NCBI GenBank assembly: GCA_050954285.1
Contig: JBPBPL010000009.1
Location: 181,757 to 245,756 of the forward strand
Direction of reading: 5' to 3'
Source: Mucilaginibacter_A sp050954285
GTDB lineage: Bacteria; Bacteroidota; Bacteroidia; Sphingobacteriales; Sphingobacteriaceae
Length of the DNA: 64,000 nt
This document shows positions 17,668 to 24,834 of the stretch, one piece after another. The position numbers and the translations under genes are program-made. A model generated the notes under the pieces. The model saw only the letters and a list, made by a program, of their open reading frames with translations. It was not told the origin of the DNA and did not search any database. Each line of letters opens with the position of its first letter. Position 1 is the stretch's first letter.

Positions 17668-19278
17668 ATGATTGATCAGCAAAACAATTCGTCTGCGTCA
17701 TCTGCCGCAAACGAACCCGGCGAAAACAATATTTTGACCACCAGACAAGGTCATCCGGTTTACGATAATCAGAATTTGCGAACCATTGGCAATCGCGGCC
17801 CGGCAACTTTAGAAAATTATCATTTTTTAGAAAAGATTTCTCATTTTGACCGTGAACGAGTTCCAGAACGTGTAGTTCATGCACGTGGCGCCGGTGCACA
17901 CGGTGTATTTGAAGCTTACGGAACCGTTGGCAATGAGCCGGCATCTACCTATACCCGTGCTAAATTTTTACAGGAAAAAGGCAAAGAAACACCTTTATTT
18001 GTGCGTTTTTCTACAGTAATTCATGGTGGAAATTCTCCGGAAACCTTGCGTGATCCGCGCGGATTTGCAGTAAAAATGTATACTGAAGATGGCAACTGGG
18101 ATTTGGTTGGAAACAATTTAAAAGTGTTTTTTATCCGTGATGCGATGAAGTTCCCGGATTTAGTGCATGCTTTTAAACCAGATCCGATGACTAACCGTCA
18201 GGATGGCGAACGTATTTTTGATTTTATCAGCAATACGCCTGAAGCGATGCAGATGATTACTTTCCTGTTTTCTCCCTGGGGAATTCCGGCAAATTACCGT
18301 CAGATGCAAGGTTCCGGCGTAAATACTTATAAATGGGTTAATACGGATGGTAAAGCCGTTTTGGTAAAATATCACTGGGAACCATTGCAAGGAATCCGTA
18401 ATCTGACGCAGGAAATGGCTGAAGAAGTTCAGGGTAAAAACTTCAATCATGCTACCCAGGATTTATTTGATGCAATTGAGAAAGGCGAATTTCCACAATG
18501 GGAATTATTTGTACAAATTTTGAGCGATGATGAGCATCCGGAACTGGATTTTGATCCTTTGGATGACACCAAGCTTTGGCCAAAAGAACAATTTCCATGG
18601 TTGCCAGTAGGTAAAATGACTTTAAACCGTAACCCTGTAAATTATTTTGCTGAAGTAGAACAAGTTGCTTTTGGTACAGGTGTTTTGGTGGATGGTTTAG
18701 ATTTCTCTGATGATAAAATGCTTCAGGGTCGTACTTTTTCTTACTCGGATACACAGCGTTATCGCGTAGGTACAAATTACCTGCAACTGCCAATCAATTC
18801 TCCTCGTCAAAAAGCAGTTACTAACCAACGTGACGGACAAATGGCTTATAATCAGGATTTAACACCAGGTTTAAATGCGCATGTTAACTATGAGCCGTCC
18901 ACTTTAAATGGGGTAAAAGAAGCACCAAAAACGGGTAAAGATTATACGCCGATGTATAATGCTGCTCTGATCCGCGAGAAGATCAGTCGTCAAAACAATT
19001 TCGCTCAAGCAGGTGATACCTACCGCAATTTTGAAGATTGGGAGCGTAATGATTTAATCAATAATTTGGTTAGCACGTTGGCTCCAACTCAGCAACACAT
19101 TCAGGATAAGATGGTTGAATTGTTTACGCAGTGCGATGCAGATTACGGAAAACGTGTTTCAGAGGGTTTAATGCAATTTAAAGCCATGAAAAATTCCGGT
19201 AATAGCAATGGTACTTCCCATAACGATCAAGCAGTACAAGAAGCCATAGAGGAATCTATGGAAGCAAAAGCGTACTAA
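17668..19278 (+). CDS. katA: Haem catalase (clade of small-subunit monofunctional catalases)
   Basis: A 536-residue enzyme dismutating hydrogen peroxide to water and oxygen. Catalytic H71 lies in RVPERVVHARGAGAHG. The asparagine region is DLVGNNLKVFFIRD, and the haem-ligand tyrosine is Y359 in RTFSYSDTQRYRVGTNYLQLP. The opening TTRQGHPVYDNQNLRTIGNRGP is typical. Length fits the small-subunit group with a short C-terminal extension, without the flavodoxin-like domain of large catalases. An OxyR-like site lies about 100 bases upstream, and the next gene encodes an ankyrin protein, as in the katB-ankB arrangement of Pseudomonas. Confidence 0.96.
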   Translation: MIDQQNNSSASSAANEPGENNILTTRQGHPVYDNQNLRTIGNRGPATLENYHFLEKISHFDRERVPERVVHARGAGAHGVFEAYGTVGNEPASTYTRAKFLQEKGKETPLFVRFSTVIHGGNSPETLRDPRGFAVKMYTEDGNWDLVGNNLKVFFIRDAMKFPDLVHAFKPDPMTNRQDGERIFDFISNTPEAMQMITFLFSPWGIPANYRQMQGSGVNTYKWVNTDGKAVLVKYHWEPLQGIRNLTQEMAEEVQGKNFNHATQDLFDAIEKGEFPQWELFVQILSDDEHPELDFDPLDDTKLWPKEQFPWLPVGKMTLNRNPVNYFAEVEQVAFGTGVLVDGLDFSDDKMLQGRTFSYSDTQRYRVGTNYLQLPINSPRQKAVTNQRDGQMAYNQDLTPGLNAHVNYEPSTLNGVKEAPKTGKDYTPMYNAALIREKISRQNNFAQAGDTYRNFEDWERNDLINNLVSTLAPTQQHIQDKMVELFTQCDADYGKRVSEGLMQFKAMKNSGNSNGTSHNDQAVQEAIEESMEAKAY

Positions 19279-19293
19279 GCTCCTATTTTAACT

Positions 19294-19336
19294 AAAAGGA
19301 ACTGTTTTTACTGTGGTAAAAACAGTTCCTTTTTTT
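19294..19336 (+). terminator. Terminator made of an inverted pair of type B-like motifs after katA
   Basis: AAAAGGAACTGTTTTTA and TAAAAACAGTTCCTTTT form a perfect 17-bp stem with loop CTGTGG, then further T. The arms carry the type B core CTGTTTTTA with GGAA in place of GAT(R). It separates katA from the ankyrin gene. Confidence 0.88.
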
Positions 19337-19374
19337 ATGAAACAGATTTCCCAAACTCGTAAAAACTTTAACAC

Positions 19375-19848
19375 ATGGATGTAAATAATCAACTCATTAA
19401 TGCTGCCCGTATGGGTGATATCGCACAAATCGAAATCTTGCTACAACAAAGCGCAGAAATAAATTTCCAGGATGATAAAGGTTATACCCCACTCATTATT
19501 GCCTGCTACAACGATCAGTTGGAAGCAGCAAAAATTTTGATTCAGGCAAAGGCCAATGTTGATGCACAGGATTTTGGCGGAAATACAGCTTTAATGGGCG
19601 TTTGCTTTAAAGGTTATCCGGAAATTGCCGAATTGCTGATTGCAAACGGAGCAGATTTAAATTTACAACACGGCAACGGCGGTACAGCTTTGATGTTTGC
19701 AACGATGTTTGGCCGGAACAAACTGGTTAAGATTATGCTTGAACACGGTGCCGATAAAGACATTCTGGAAAAACGCGGTTTATCCGCTTTAGATTTAGCT
19801 GTACAACAAGGTAATGTAGAAGCATTAGAGATTATGGAAAATTATTGA
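19375..19848 (+). CDS. Ankyrin-repeat protein paired with catalase
   Basis: A 157-residue protein of four to five ankyrin repeats: DDKGYTPLIIACYNDQLEAA, DFGGNTALMGVCFKGYPEIA, HGNGGTALMFATMFGRNKLV and KRGLSALDLAVQQGNVEAL. No signal peptide is seen, so it should be cytoplasmic. In Pseudomonas aeruginosa, AnkB lies downstream of katB and is needed for full catalase activity; the same neighbourhood suggests a similar helper role here. A hairpin lies between the two genes, so read-through or a separate promoter would be needed. Confidence 0.9.
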   Translation: MDVNNQLINAARMGDIAQIEILLQQSAEINFQDDKGYTPLIIACYNDQLEAAKILIQAKANVDAQDFGGNTALMGVCFKGYPEIAELLIANGADLNLQHGNGGTALMFATMFGRNKLVKIMLEHGADKDILEKRGLSALDLAVQQGNVEALEIMENY

Positions 19849-19867
19849 CCGGCTAAATTTACCCTTA

Positions 19868-19906
19868 TAAAAGAAGCATCAACTGTTTATGCTGATGCTT
19901 CTTTTA
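19868..19906. terminator. Bidirectional terminator, inverted pair of type A motifs
   Basis: TAAAAGAAGCATCA and TGATGCTTCTTTTA (14 bp, perfect) flank an 11-base loop between the convergent ankyrin and mannonate dehydratase genes. A runs on one side and T runs on the other allow use from both directions. Confidence 0.85.
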
Positions 19907-19928
19907 CCATACATTTTTTGGGATAAAA

Positions 19929-21125
19929 TCAAACCGGCCAAATACTTCTTTTAATGCCTAATTCCAGGCCGCGTAATTCTGCCAGGCCCTTCATCCTGCC
20001 CGAAACCGAATAGCCCGGATAAGTATCATAATTAAAATCATCCAGAATTTTATGTCCGTGATCTGGTCGCATCGGAATGGCAACATCTTCCCTCCCGCTG
20101 GCTTCCCGCTTTTGCTGTTCTAAAACGATGGCTTTCATTACTTCATACATATCTGTGCTGCCACCCAAATGGTCTGCTTCATAAAAACTGCCATCTGCCT
20201 CGCGCTGCACGTTGCGCAGATGTAAAAAATGAATATGCTGGCCCAATCTCTCTATAATTCCCGGTAAATGATTATCACCGCGCGCACCTAAAGAACCGGT
20301 ACAAAAAGTAAGGCCATTGCTTGGCGAAGGCGCAGCATCAATCAAATATTTCAAATCCTGCTCGGTAGAAACCACTCTTGGCAAACCCAAAATCGGGAAC
20401 GGCGGATCGTCCGGATGAATACACATTTTTATACCGATTTCTTCAGCTGTAGGCATAATCGCTTTTAAAAAATAAGCCAGATTTTCCCTTAAAGCTTTGG
20501 CATCCGTTTGCGCATATTTTTGCAGATGGCCGCGAAATTCTTCTATCGTATAAACATCCGTTGTTCCGGGCAAACCGGCCATTACGTTATTTATCAATTG
20601 CGTTTTTTCATCAGTACTTAAACCATCTAAATAGGTTTTTGCCGCTTGTTGCTGCTCTGCAGAAAACTCCTGGTCAGCTCCTTCCCGCTCCAAAATATAC
20701 AGATCAAAAGCAGCAACGGCCGGTGCGTGATAACGCAAAGCCGAAGCATTGTTGGGCAACCGGAAATCTAAATTGGTACGTGTCCAATCCAGCACAGGCA
20801 TAAAATTATAGCAAACGGTTTTGATATTTTCTGCGGACAGGTTTTTGAGCGAAATAATATATTTATCAATATATTCATCACGTTCTGCCGAAGCCGTTTT
20901 GATGCTTTCGTGGATATTAACGCTTTCTACCACAGACCAGCGCAAACCGGCATCTTCAATCGTTTTTTTTCTTTTACTAATTTCTTCCCTGCTCCACTCC
21001 TCGCCGGCCTGGATGTGATGCAAAGCATTCACAATTCCAGTAGCACCGGTTTGCCGGATGGCAGCTAAAGTAACCGGATCCGACGGGCCGAACCAGCGGA
21101 AAGTTTGTTCTAAATTGGCAATCAT
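19929..21125 (-). CDS. uxuA: Mannonate dehydratase
   Basis: A 398-residue enzyme converting D-mannonate to 2-keto-3-deoxygluconate in glucuronate catabolism. Diagnostic segments are MEQTFRWFGPSDPVTLAAIRQTGATGIV-like opening (split by the actual start MIANLE), GIKMCIHPDDPPFPILGLPR with metal-binding His, TFCTGSLGARGDN, IHFLHLRNVQRE and PMRPDHGHKILDD near the C-terminus. Length is normal. The next gene in the same direction upstream is a GH39 glycosidase, fitting release of uronic acids from plant polysaccharide. Its last codons overlap a type A motif (19941-19953), which encodes part of IKRSIWPV. Confidence 0.95.
   Translation of the reverse strand: MIANLEQTFRWFGPSDPVTLAAIRQTGATGIVNALHHIQAGEEWSREEISKRKKTIEDAGLRWSVVESVNIHESIKTASAERDEYIDKYIISLKNLSAENIKTVCYNFMPVLDWTRTNLDFRLPNNASALRYHAPAVAAFDLYILEREGADQEFSAEQQQAAKTYLDGLSTDEKTQLINNVMAGLPGTTDVYTIEEFRGHLQKYAQTDAKALRENLAYFLKAIMPTAEEIGIKMCIHPDDPPFPILGLPRVVSTEQDLKYLIDAAPSPSNGLTFCTGSLGARGDNHLPGIIERLGQHIHFLHLRNVQREADGSFYEADHLGGSTDMYEVMKAIVLEQQKREASGREDVAIPMRPDHGHKILDDFNYDTYPGYSVSGRMKGLAELRGLELGIKRSIWPV
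19941..19953 (+). repeat. Dispersed motif, type A, inside the uxuA 3' end
   Basis: AATACTTCTTTTA; read in the gene's direction it encodes IKRSI at the extreme C-terminus. Confidence 0.6.
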
Positions 21126-21155
21126 ATTAGGTGATGATAAGTTTCAGCATAATTA

Positions 21156-22721
21156 CTACATTTTTTTGATCGATAAAAACAGTACGTCATTTTCCCGCAT
21201 GGATAATTTCTTTTCTAATTTGCCATCTGCTTTTACTTGGATTGTGGTGGTTAAAACTGGATGATTATCGTTTTGCTTTTTGATTGATGCAACTTGTTCT
21301 TTTGTTAATTGGGTTGGAGATTTTAGGTCGATAAAAGAAGCATAAGCATCGTTAACTTTGTATCCAACTTTATAAACTTGTATCTGATATTTCCCGGCTT
21401 GCAAATGATGGATATGGATGTTTGCAGAAGAAATTATTTTTGCAGGAATATCTTTTTTAAAATAAATCTGATCATTAACAGAATCTCCGGGATGCGTAAT
21501 GGTAAAGTCCCAAAGCAACAATTGCATGTTGTCATTTTTGTCTTTACTTGCAATCGAACTTGGATCATTGTTGATCAATTCCTGATCGCCCAATTGATTC
21601 AAATATTGAAATGCATAATAAGCCGGTTTTTTAATATCCTGATAATTCATCAATCCAAAACCACCATGAAACGGTGTTGGCCGCGGACCTAATTCTTCAA
21701 AAATATCTGTAAAAGTCCAGTACGACATGGAGTTTACAAACTTGGATGCTTTTTTTACCTTGTCTAAAATATAAGCAGCTTCCTGGTAATTGTCGTGTAT
21801 CGGATCTGTTGGCGTGTAGGAAGAACTCCATTCCGTATAATGCAGTTCCAGGTTTGGCAGAGCCGATTTTTGGATAATTGCTTTGGATCGGATCATGTCT
21901 GAAGATACCGCATTTTTATCCTGACTTACAATCGTGCCAACATCGCCGGTTTGATCCAGAAAACCTTGTTTTACGCCATAAGTATGTGTGCTGATAAAAT
22001 CAATTGGTGCTTTGTTTAGCACACAAAAATTGATCATTTCCGGAATCCAACTATTGCCTGCCGTTGCCGGTCCGCCAACTTTAAAATCTTTAGAAACGGC
22101 TTTAATTGTGTTGGCTGTTTCCTGATACAATTTAAAATAATCCTGCTGATCTCCGCTGAAAAATAAATTCTTTAAATTGGGTTCGTTCCACACTTCAAAG
22201 TACCAGGTTTTAACTTCTTTTTCTCCATAACGTTGGATCCAGTGTTGCAGTAAATTTTTAATCAGCATGTTCCATTTTTGGTAATCTTTGGGTGGTGTAA
22301 TGTTTCCTTTCCACCAAAAAACTGTTTTGTTTCCGCTGGCCAAAGCATTCGGCATAAAACCCAGTTCAACAAAAGGTTTGATGTTGATACTTTGCAAAAA
22401 ATCAAACAATTCATCCAGGTATTGCCAGTTGTAAATTGGTTTTCCAGCTTTATCTTCCTGATAAACGCCCATATCATCCGTAAGCAAACCATGAAAACGG
22501 ATGTAACGGAAGCCTAATTCCTGCTTGGTAATACGCAATTGCCGTTGCCAGTCGGCACGCAAACCTTCATTGGCGCGCCCCGCTCCTACACAAAAATTAT
22601 AACTCCTGTTCAGGCTGCCTTTTACCAGGTTAGGATCGATAGAAATACTGCGTTCCGTTTGATTTTGTGCCGAAACCAAACCGGAAACACTCAGGCATAA
22701 AAAAAGTAAAATATATTTCAT
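21156..22721 (-). CDS. Secreted GH39-type glycosidase (beta-xylosidase-like)
   Basis: A 521-residue protein with signal peptide MKYILLFLCLSVSGLVSAQ. It is a (beta/alpha)8 clan-A glycosidase of family 39 type: acid/base E180 in FEVWNEPNLKNLFF, nucleophile E297 in LELHYTEWSSSYTPTDP, and the LGFRYIRFHGLLTDDMGVY opening. A C-terminal beta domain of about 120 residues follows. GH39 enzymes act on xylosides or iduronides; adjacency to uxuA favours a glucuronoxylan-related substrate, by inference. Two dispersed motifs lie inside its C-terminal domain coding sequence. Confidence 0.88.
   Translation of the reverse strand: MKYILLFLCLSVSGLVSAQNQTERSISIDPNLVKGSLNRSYNFCVGAGRANEGLRADWQRQLRITKQELGFRYIRFHGLLTDDMGVYQEDKAGKPIYNWQYLDELFDFLQSINIKPFVELGFMPNALASGNKTVFWWKGNITPPKDYQKWNMLIKNLLQHWIQRYGEKEVKTWYFEVWNEPNLKNLFFSGDQQDYFKLYQETANTIKAVSKDFKVGGPATAGNSWIPEMINFCVLNKAPIDFISTHTYGVKQGFLDQTGDVGTIVSQDKNAVSSDMIRSKAIIQKSALPNLELHYTEWSSSYTPTDPIHDNYQEAAYILDKVKKASKFVNSMSYWTFTDIFEELGPRPTPFHGGFGLMNYQDIKKPAYYAFQYLNQLGDQELINNDPSSIASKDKNDNMQLLLWDFTITHPGDSVNDQIYFKKDIPAKIISSANIHIHHLQAGKYQIQVYKVGYKVNDAYASFIDLKSPTQLTKEQVASIKKQNDNHPVLTTTIQVKADGKLEKKLSMRENDVLFLSIKKM
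21174..21185 (-). repeat. Dispersed motif, type B, inside the GH39 gene
   Basis: TAAAAACAGTAC near the 3' end; on the coding strand it contributes to NDVLFLSIKK. Confidence 0.55.
21332..21344 (-). repeat. Dispersed motif, type A, inside the GH39 gene
   Basis: TAAAAGAAGCATA preceded by TTTTAGGTCGA, the extended form; on the coding strand it encodes YASFIDLK in the C-terminal domain. Confidence 0.7.
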
Positions 22722-22751
22722 CGGTTAATAAGATCTTCGCAAAAAGTAGCT

Positions 22752-22799
22752 GTAAAAGAAGCATTATTTTGTGGATTTTTACTCAACATGCTTCTTTTA
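22752..22799. terminator. Inverted pair of type A motifs between GH39 and response-regulator genes
   Basis: TAAAAGAAGCAT and ATGCTTCTTTTA (12 bp) separated by 23 bases. It fits a terminator for the leftward response-regulator gene upstream of the GH39 gene, but the loop is long. Confidence 0.6.
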
Positions 22800-22817
22800 T
22801 TACCTAAAATTAAAACC

Positions 22818-23567
22818 TTACTCCTGCTCTCTGATTACTTTTAAAAAACTGTCGCGGTAAGTTTCGCCAATCGGTATTGGTTGCTCGCCGATGTAAACCT
22901 GATTACCGTCTACCATCCTGATCTTATCCACCGAAATAATGTAGGATTTGTGCACACGGTAAAACGGTGGCTTCGGCAATTGCGTTTCCAGATCGCGCAG
23001 GGTTTGGTAAGTTACCATGCGCTGCCCGGCCGTAAACAATGAAACATAGTTTTTCAGTCCTTCAATATAAAGGATTTCATCGTAGTTAACCTTTAAAAAT
23101 TTGTTTTTGCTTTCGCCTTTGATAAACATATAATCGTTTGCCGCACCATTTTGCACCATTAAGTTTTCCTGATTTTGCTGGGAAGGAGTTGCGGCTGATG
23201 CTGTTTTTACTGGCATAATTTGGGCGTGCGCCTTGTTGGCAGCTTTCAAAAACCGGTCAAACGCAATCGGTTTCAGCAGGTAATCAATTACATCGTGCTC
23301 ATAACCATCCAGCGCATATTCCGGATAAGCGGTTGTCAAAATTACTTTGCATTTGCTGCCGCACAATTTCAGAAACTGGATTCCGGTGAGATCCGGCATT
23401 TGAATGTCTAAAAAAACCAGATCAATATCGCCTTGCTGCACTTTAGTTAGCGCTTCAATGGCACTCGTTGAGGTTCCAACCAGTTTTAGAAACGGAATCT
23501 TGCACATGTAATCAGCAATAATTTTGGTAGCATAAGCTTCGTCATCAACGGCAAGGCAACGGATCAT
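22818..23567 (-). CDS. LytTR-family response regulator
   Basis: A 249-residue two-component regulator. The receiver domain (about 1-120) has the acidic pair in VDDE, phospho-acceptor D54 in LVFLDIQMPDLTG, the Thr of LTTAYP and the Lys of LLKPI. After a linker of about 30 residues, the LytTR DNA-binding domain shows ILYIEGLKNYVSLF, TLRDLETQLPKPPFYRVHKSYIISVDKI and IPIGETYRDSF. The linker contains PVKTAS, encoded by a dispersed type B motif. The cognate kinase gene is 54 bases upstream. Confidence 0.95.
   Translation of the reverse strand: MIRCLAVDDEAYATKIIADYMCKIPFLKLVGTSTSAIEALTKVQQGDIDLVFLDIQMPDLTGIQFLKLCGSKCKVILTTAYPEYALDGYEHDVIDYLLKPIAFDRFLKAANKAHAQIMPVKTASAATPSQQNQENLMVQNGAANDYMFIKGESKNKFLKVNYDEILYIEGLKNYVSLFTAGQRMVTYQTLRDLETQLPKPPFYRVHKSYIISVDKIRMVDGNQVYIGEQPIPIGETYRDSFLKVIREQE
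23197..23209 (+). repeat. Dispersed motif, type B, inside the response-regulator linker
   Basis: GATGCTGTTTTTA; read in the gene's direction it encodes PVKTAS in the interdomain linker. The following TGGCATAATTTGGGCG resembles the flank of the copy in ftsK at 30972. Confidence 0.75.
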
Positions 23568-23621
23568 GAGGTAAGTTTTGAGTTTTGGATTGATCTACAA
23601 AGTAGAAATTTCAGCTGAGAA

Positions 23622-24632
23622 CTAAAGATTAATAATTAAAGTTGCTTTATAAGTTTGGCCATTTTCTGAAACTAGTAATTCGCTTTTGCCGGGATAAATC
23701 AGTTCCAGCCGGCGGCGGATATTAACCAAACCCACGCCGGTAGAATGATCTTTCTGACTTTGGTTGATTTTGTTGCTCACCGTAAAATCCAGCCGGTTAC
23801 CGGTAAGTTTTAAATTGATGCGAATTGGCCGCGCCGGATCATTGACCACGCCGTGTTTAAAAGCATTTTCTACAAACGGGATTAGCATAAGTGCGGCCAC
23901 CCGTTTTCCGGTTAGGTTTTTTTCAGCTTTAAAATCAACATAAAAACCTTCTTCAAAACGCAACTGGTAAATGCTGATGTAGTTTTCAATATAATCCACT
24001 TCCTTTTGCAAATCCACAGTTCCGCCTGCACTGGCACTTTCCGTGAGCATGTAACGCATCATCTGCGAAAGTTTGATCACGGCATCCGCCAGTTTATCCG
24101 AAACCGGATACGCCAATGAATAAATATAATTGAGCGTATTGTACAGAAAATGCGGGTTGATCTGGGTTTTCAAAAAAGCCAGTTCTGCCTGCGTTTTTGC
24201 TTCGCGGAGAGATTTATTTTCCTGCTCTTTATGCAAAGCGTCGAAACTACTGTAAACGGCGGCACTTAAAATTAAGCCAGAAGTACTGTAATATAGATTA
24301 TCTAAAACATAATACTGCGGTGTGAAACCATAATAATTGCGGATGTTAAAAAAATACCCGGTCAGTTCCTGTTCCACCAAATACCGGCACGCAATAAAGC
24401 AGAACATACCCACTAAAAGGCCGCCAATCAGTTTTGGTATTTTTCCTTTATTAAGAAAATTAGGATAAACCCACAGATAGCAAACGTAAAATTCGATCAT
24501 TCTTACAAAAATGATGGTATAGTCGAAAAGTGGAATTTTACTGTGCTTAAAAATAAATGCGTTGCCGAATATCAAATAAATCCAATAAAGCGTCCAGCCG
24601 ATGATATGGTATCTAATTTCTTTTTTCGTCAT
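23622..24632 (-). CDS. LytS/YehU-type sensor histidine kinase
   Basis: A 336-residue membrane kinase. Four hydrophobic helices occupy about residues 10-125, followed by a short coiled segment and the His_kinase domain with phospho-acceptor H161 in TQINPHFLYNTLNYI. The ATPase part has the N box PFVENAFKHGV and the G box GVGLVNIRRRLELIYP. These kinases lack a periplasmic sensor and pair with LytTR regulators; the partner lies immediately downstream. The divergent neighbour is a large outer-membrane barrel that could be a target. The stimulus is unknown. Confidence 0.94.
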   Translation of the reverse strand: MTKKEIRYHIIGWTLYWIYLIFGNAFIFKHSKIPLFDYTIIFVRMIEFYVCYLWVYPNFLNKGKIPKLIGGLLVGMFCFIACRYLVEQELTGYFFNIRNYYGFTPQYYVLDNLYYSTSGLILSAAVYSSFDALHKEQENKSLREAKTQAELAFLKTQINPHFLYNTLNYIYSLAYPVSDKLADAVIKLSQMMRYMLTESASAGGTVDLQKEVDYIENYISIYQLRFEEGFYVDFKAEKNLTGKRVAALMLIPFVENAFKHGVVNDPARPIRINLKLTGNRLDFTVSNKINQSQKDHSTGVGLVNIRRRLELIYPGKSELLVSENGQTYKATLIINL

Positions 24633-24721
24633 TATCCTATAAAACTACGGCAAAAGCAGTATCCGGCTTAAAATTTTATCCCAACGCCCTGTTTTTTAAT
24701 GCGAACAGGAAAAATCAGCGC

Positions 24722-24734
24722 AATGCTTCTTTTA
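24722..24734 (+). repeat. Dispersed motif, type A, upstream of the barrel gene
   Basis: AATGCTTCTTTTATCGG in the divergent gap; a weaker copy (AAAAGCAGTATCC, 24652-24664) lies nearby. Confidence 0.7.
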
Positions 24735-24834
24735 TCGGTCTTTTTTGGAATGGGATAATATTCCGGGTGGTTGGTATCAATTTTTTTCGGGGCGATGGCG
24801 GCCAATGCATCTTTGGAGCATCAACCAAACACTT

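Noticed and set aside
18908..18920. Further TAAAAGAAG words in katA (18910), and others at 25167, 34523, 37379, 37423 and 49010
   Set aside because: Match the nine-mer but not the GATR end or flank, and lie in coding sequence natural for those residues; treated as possible chance hits.
24745..24834. N-terminal extension of the barrel protein
   Set aside because: A perfect signal peptide begins at ATG 24835, which leaves no role for the upstream 30 codons.
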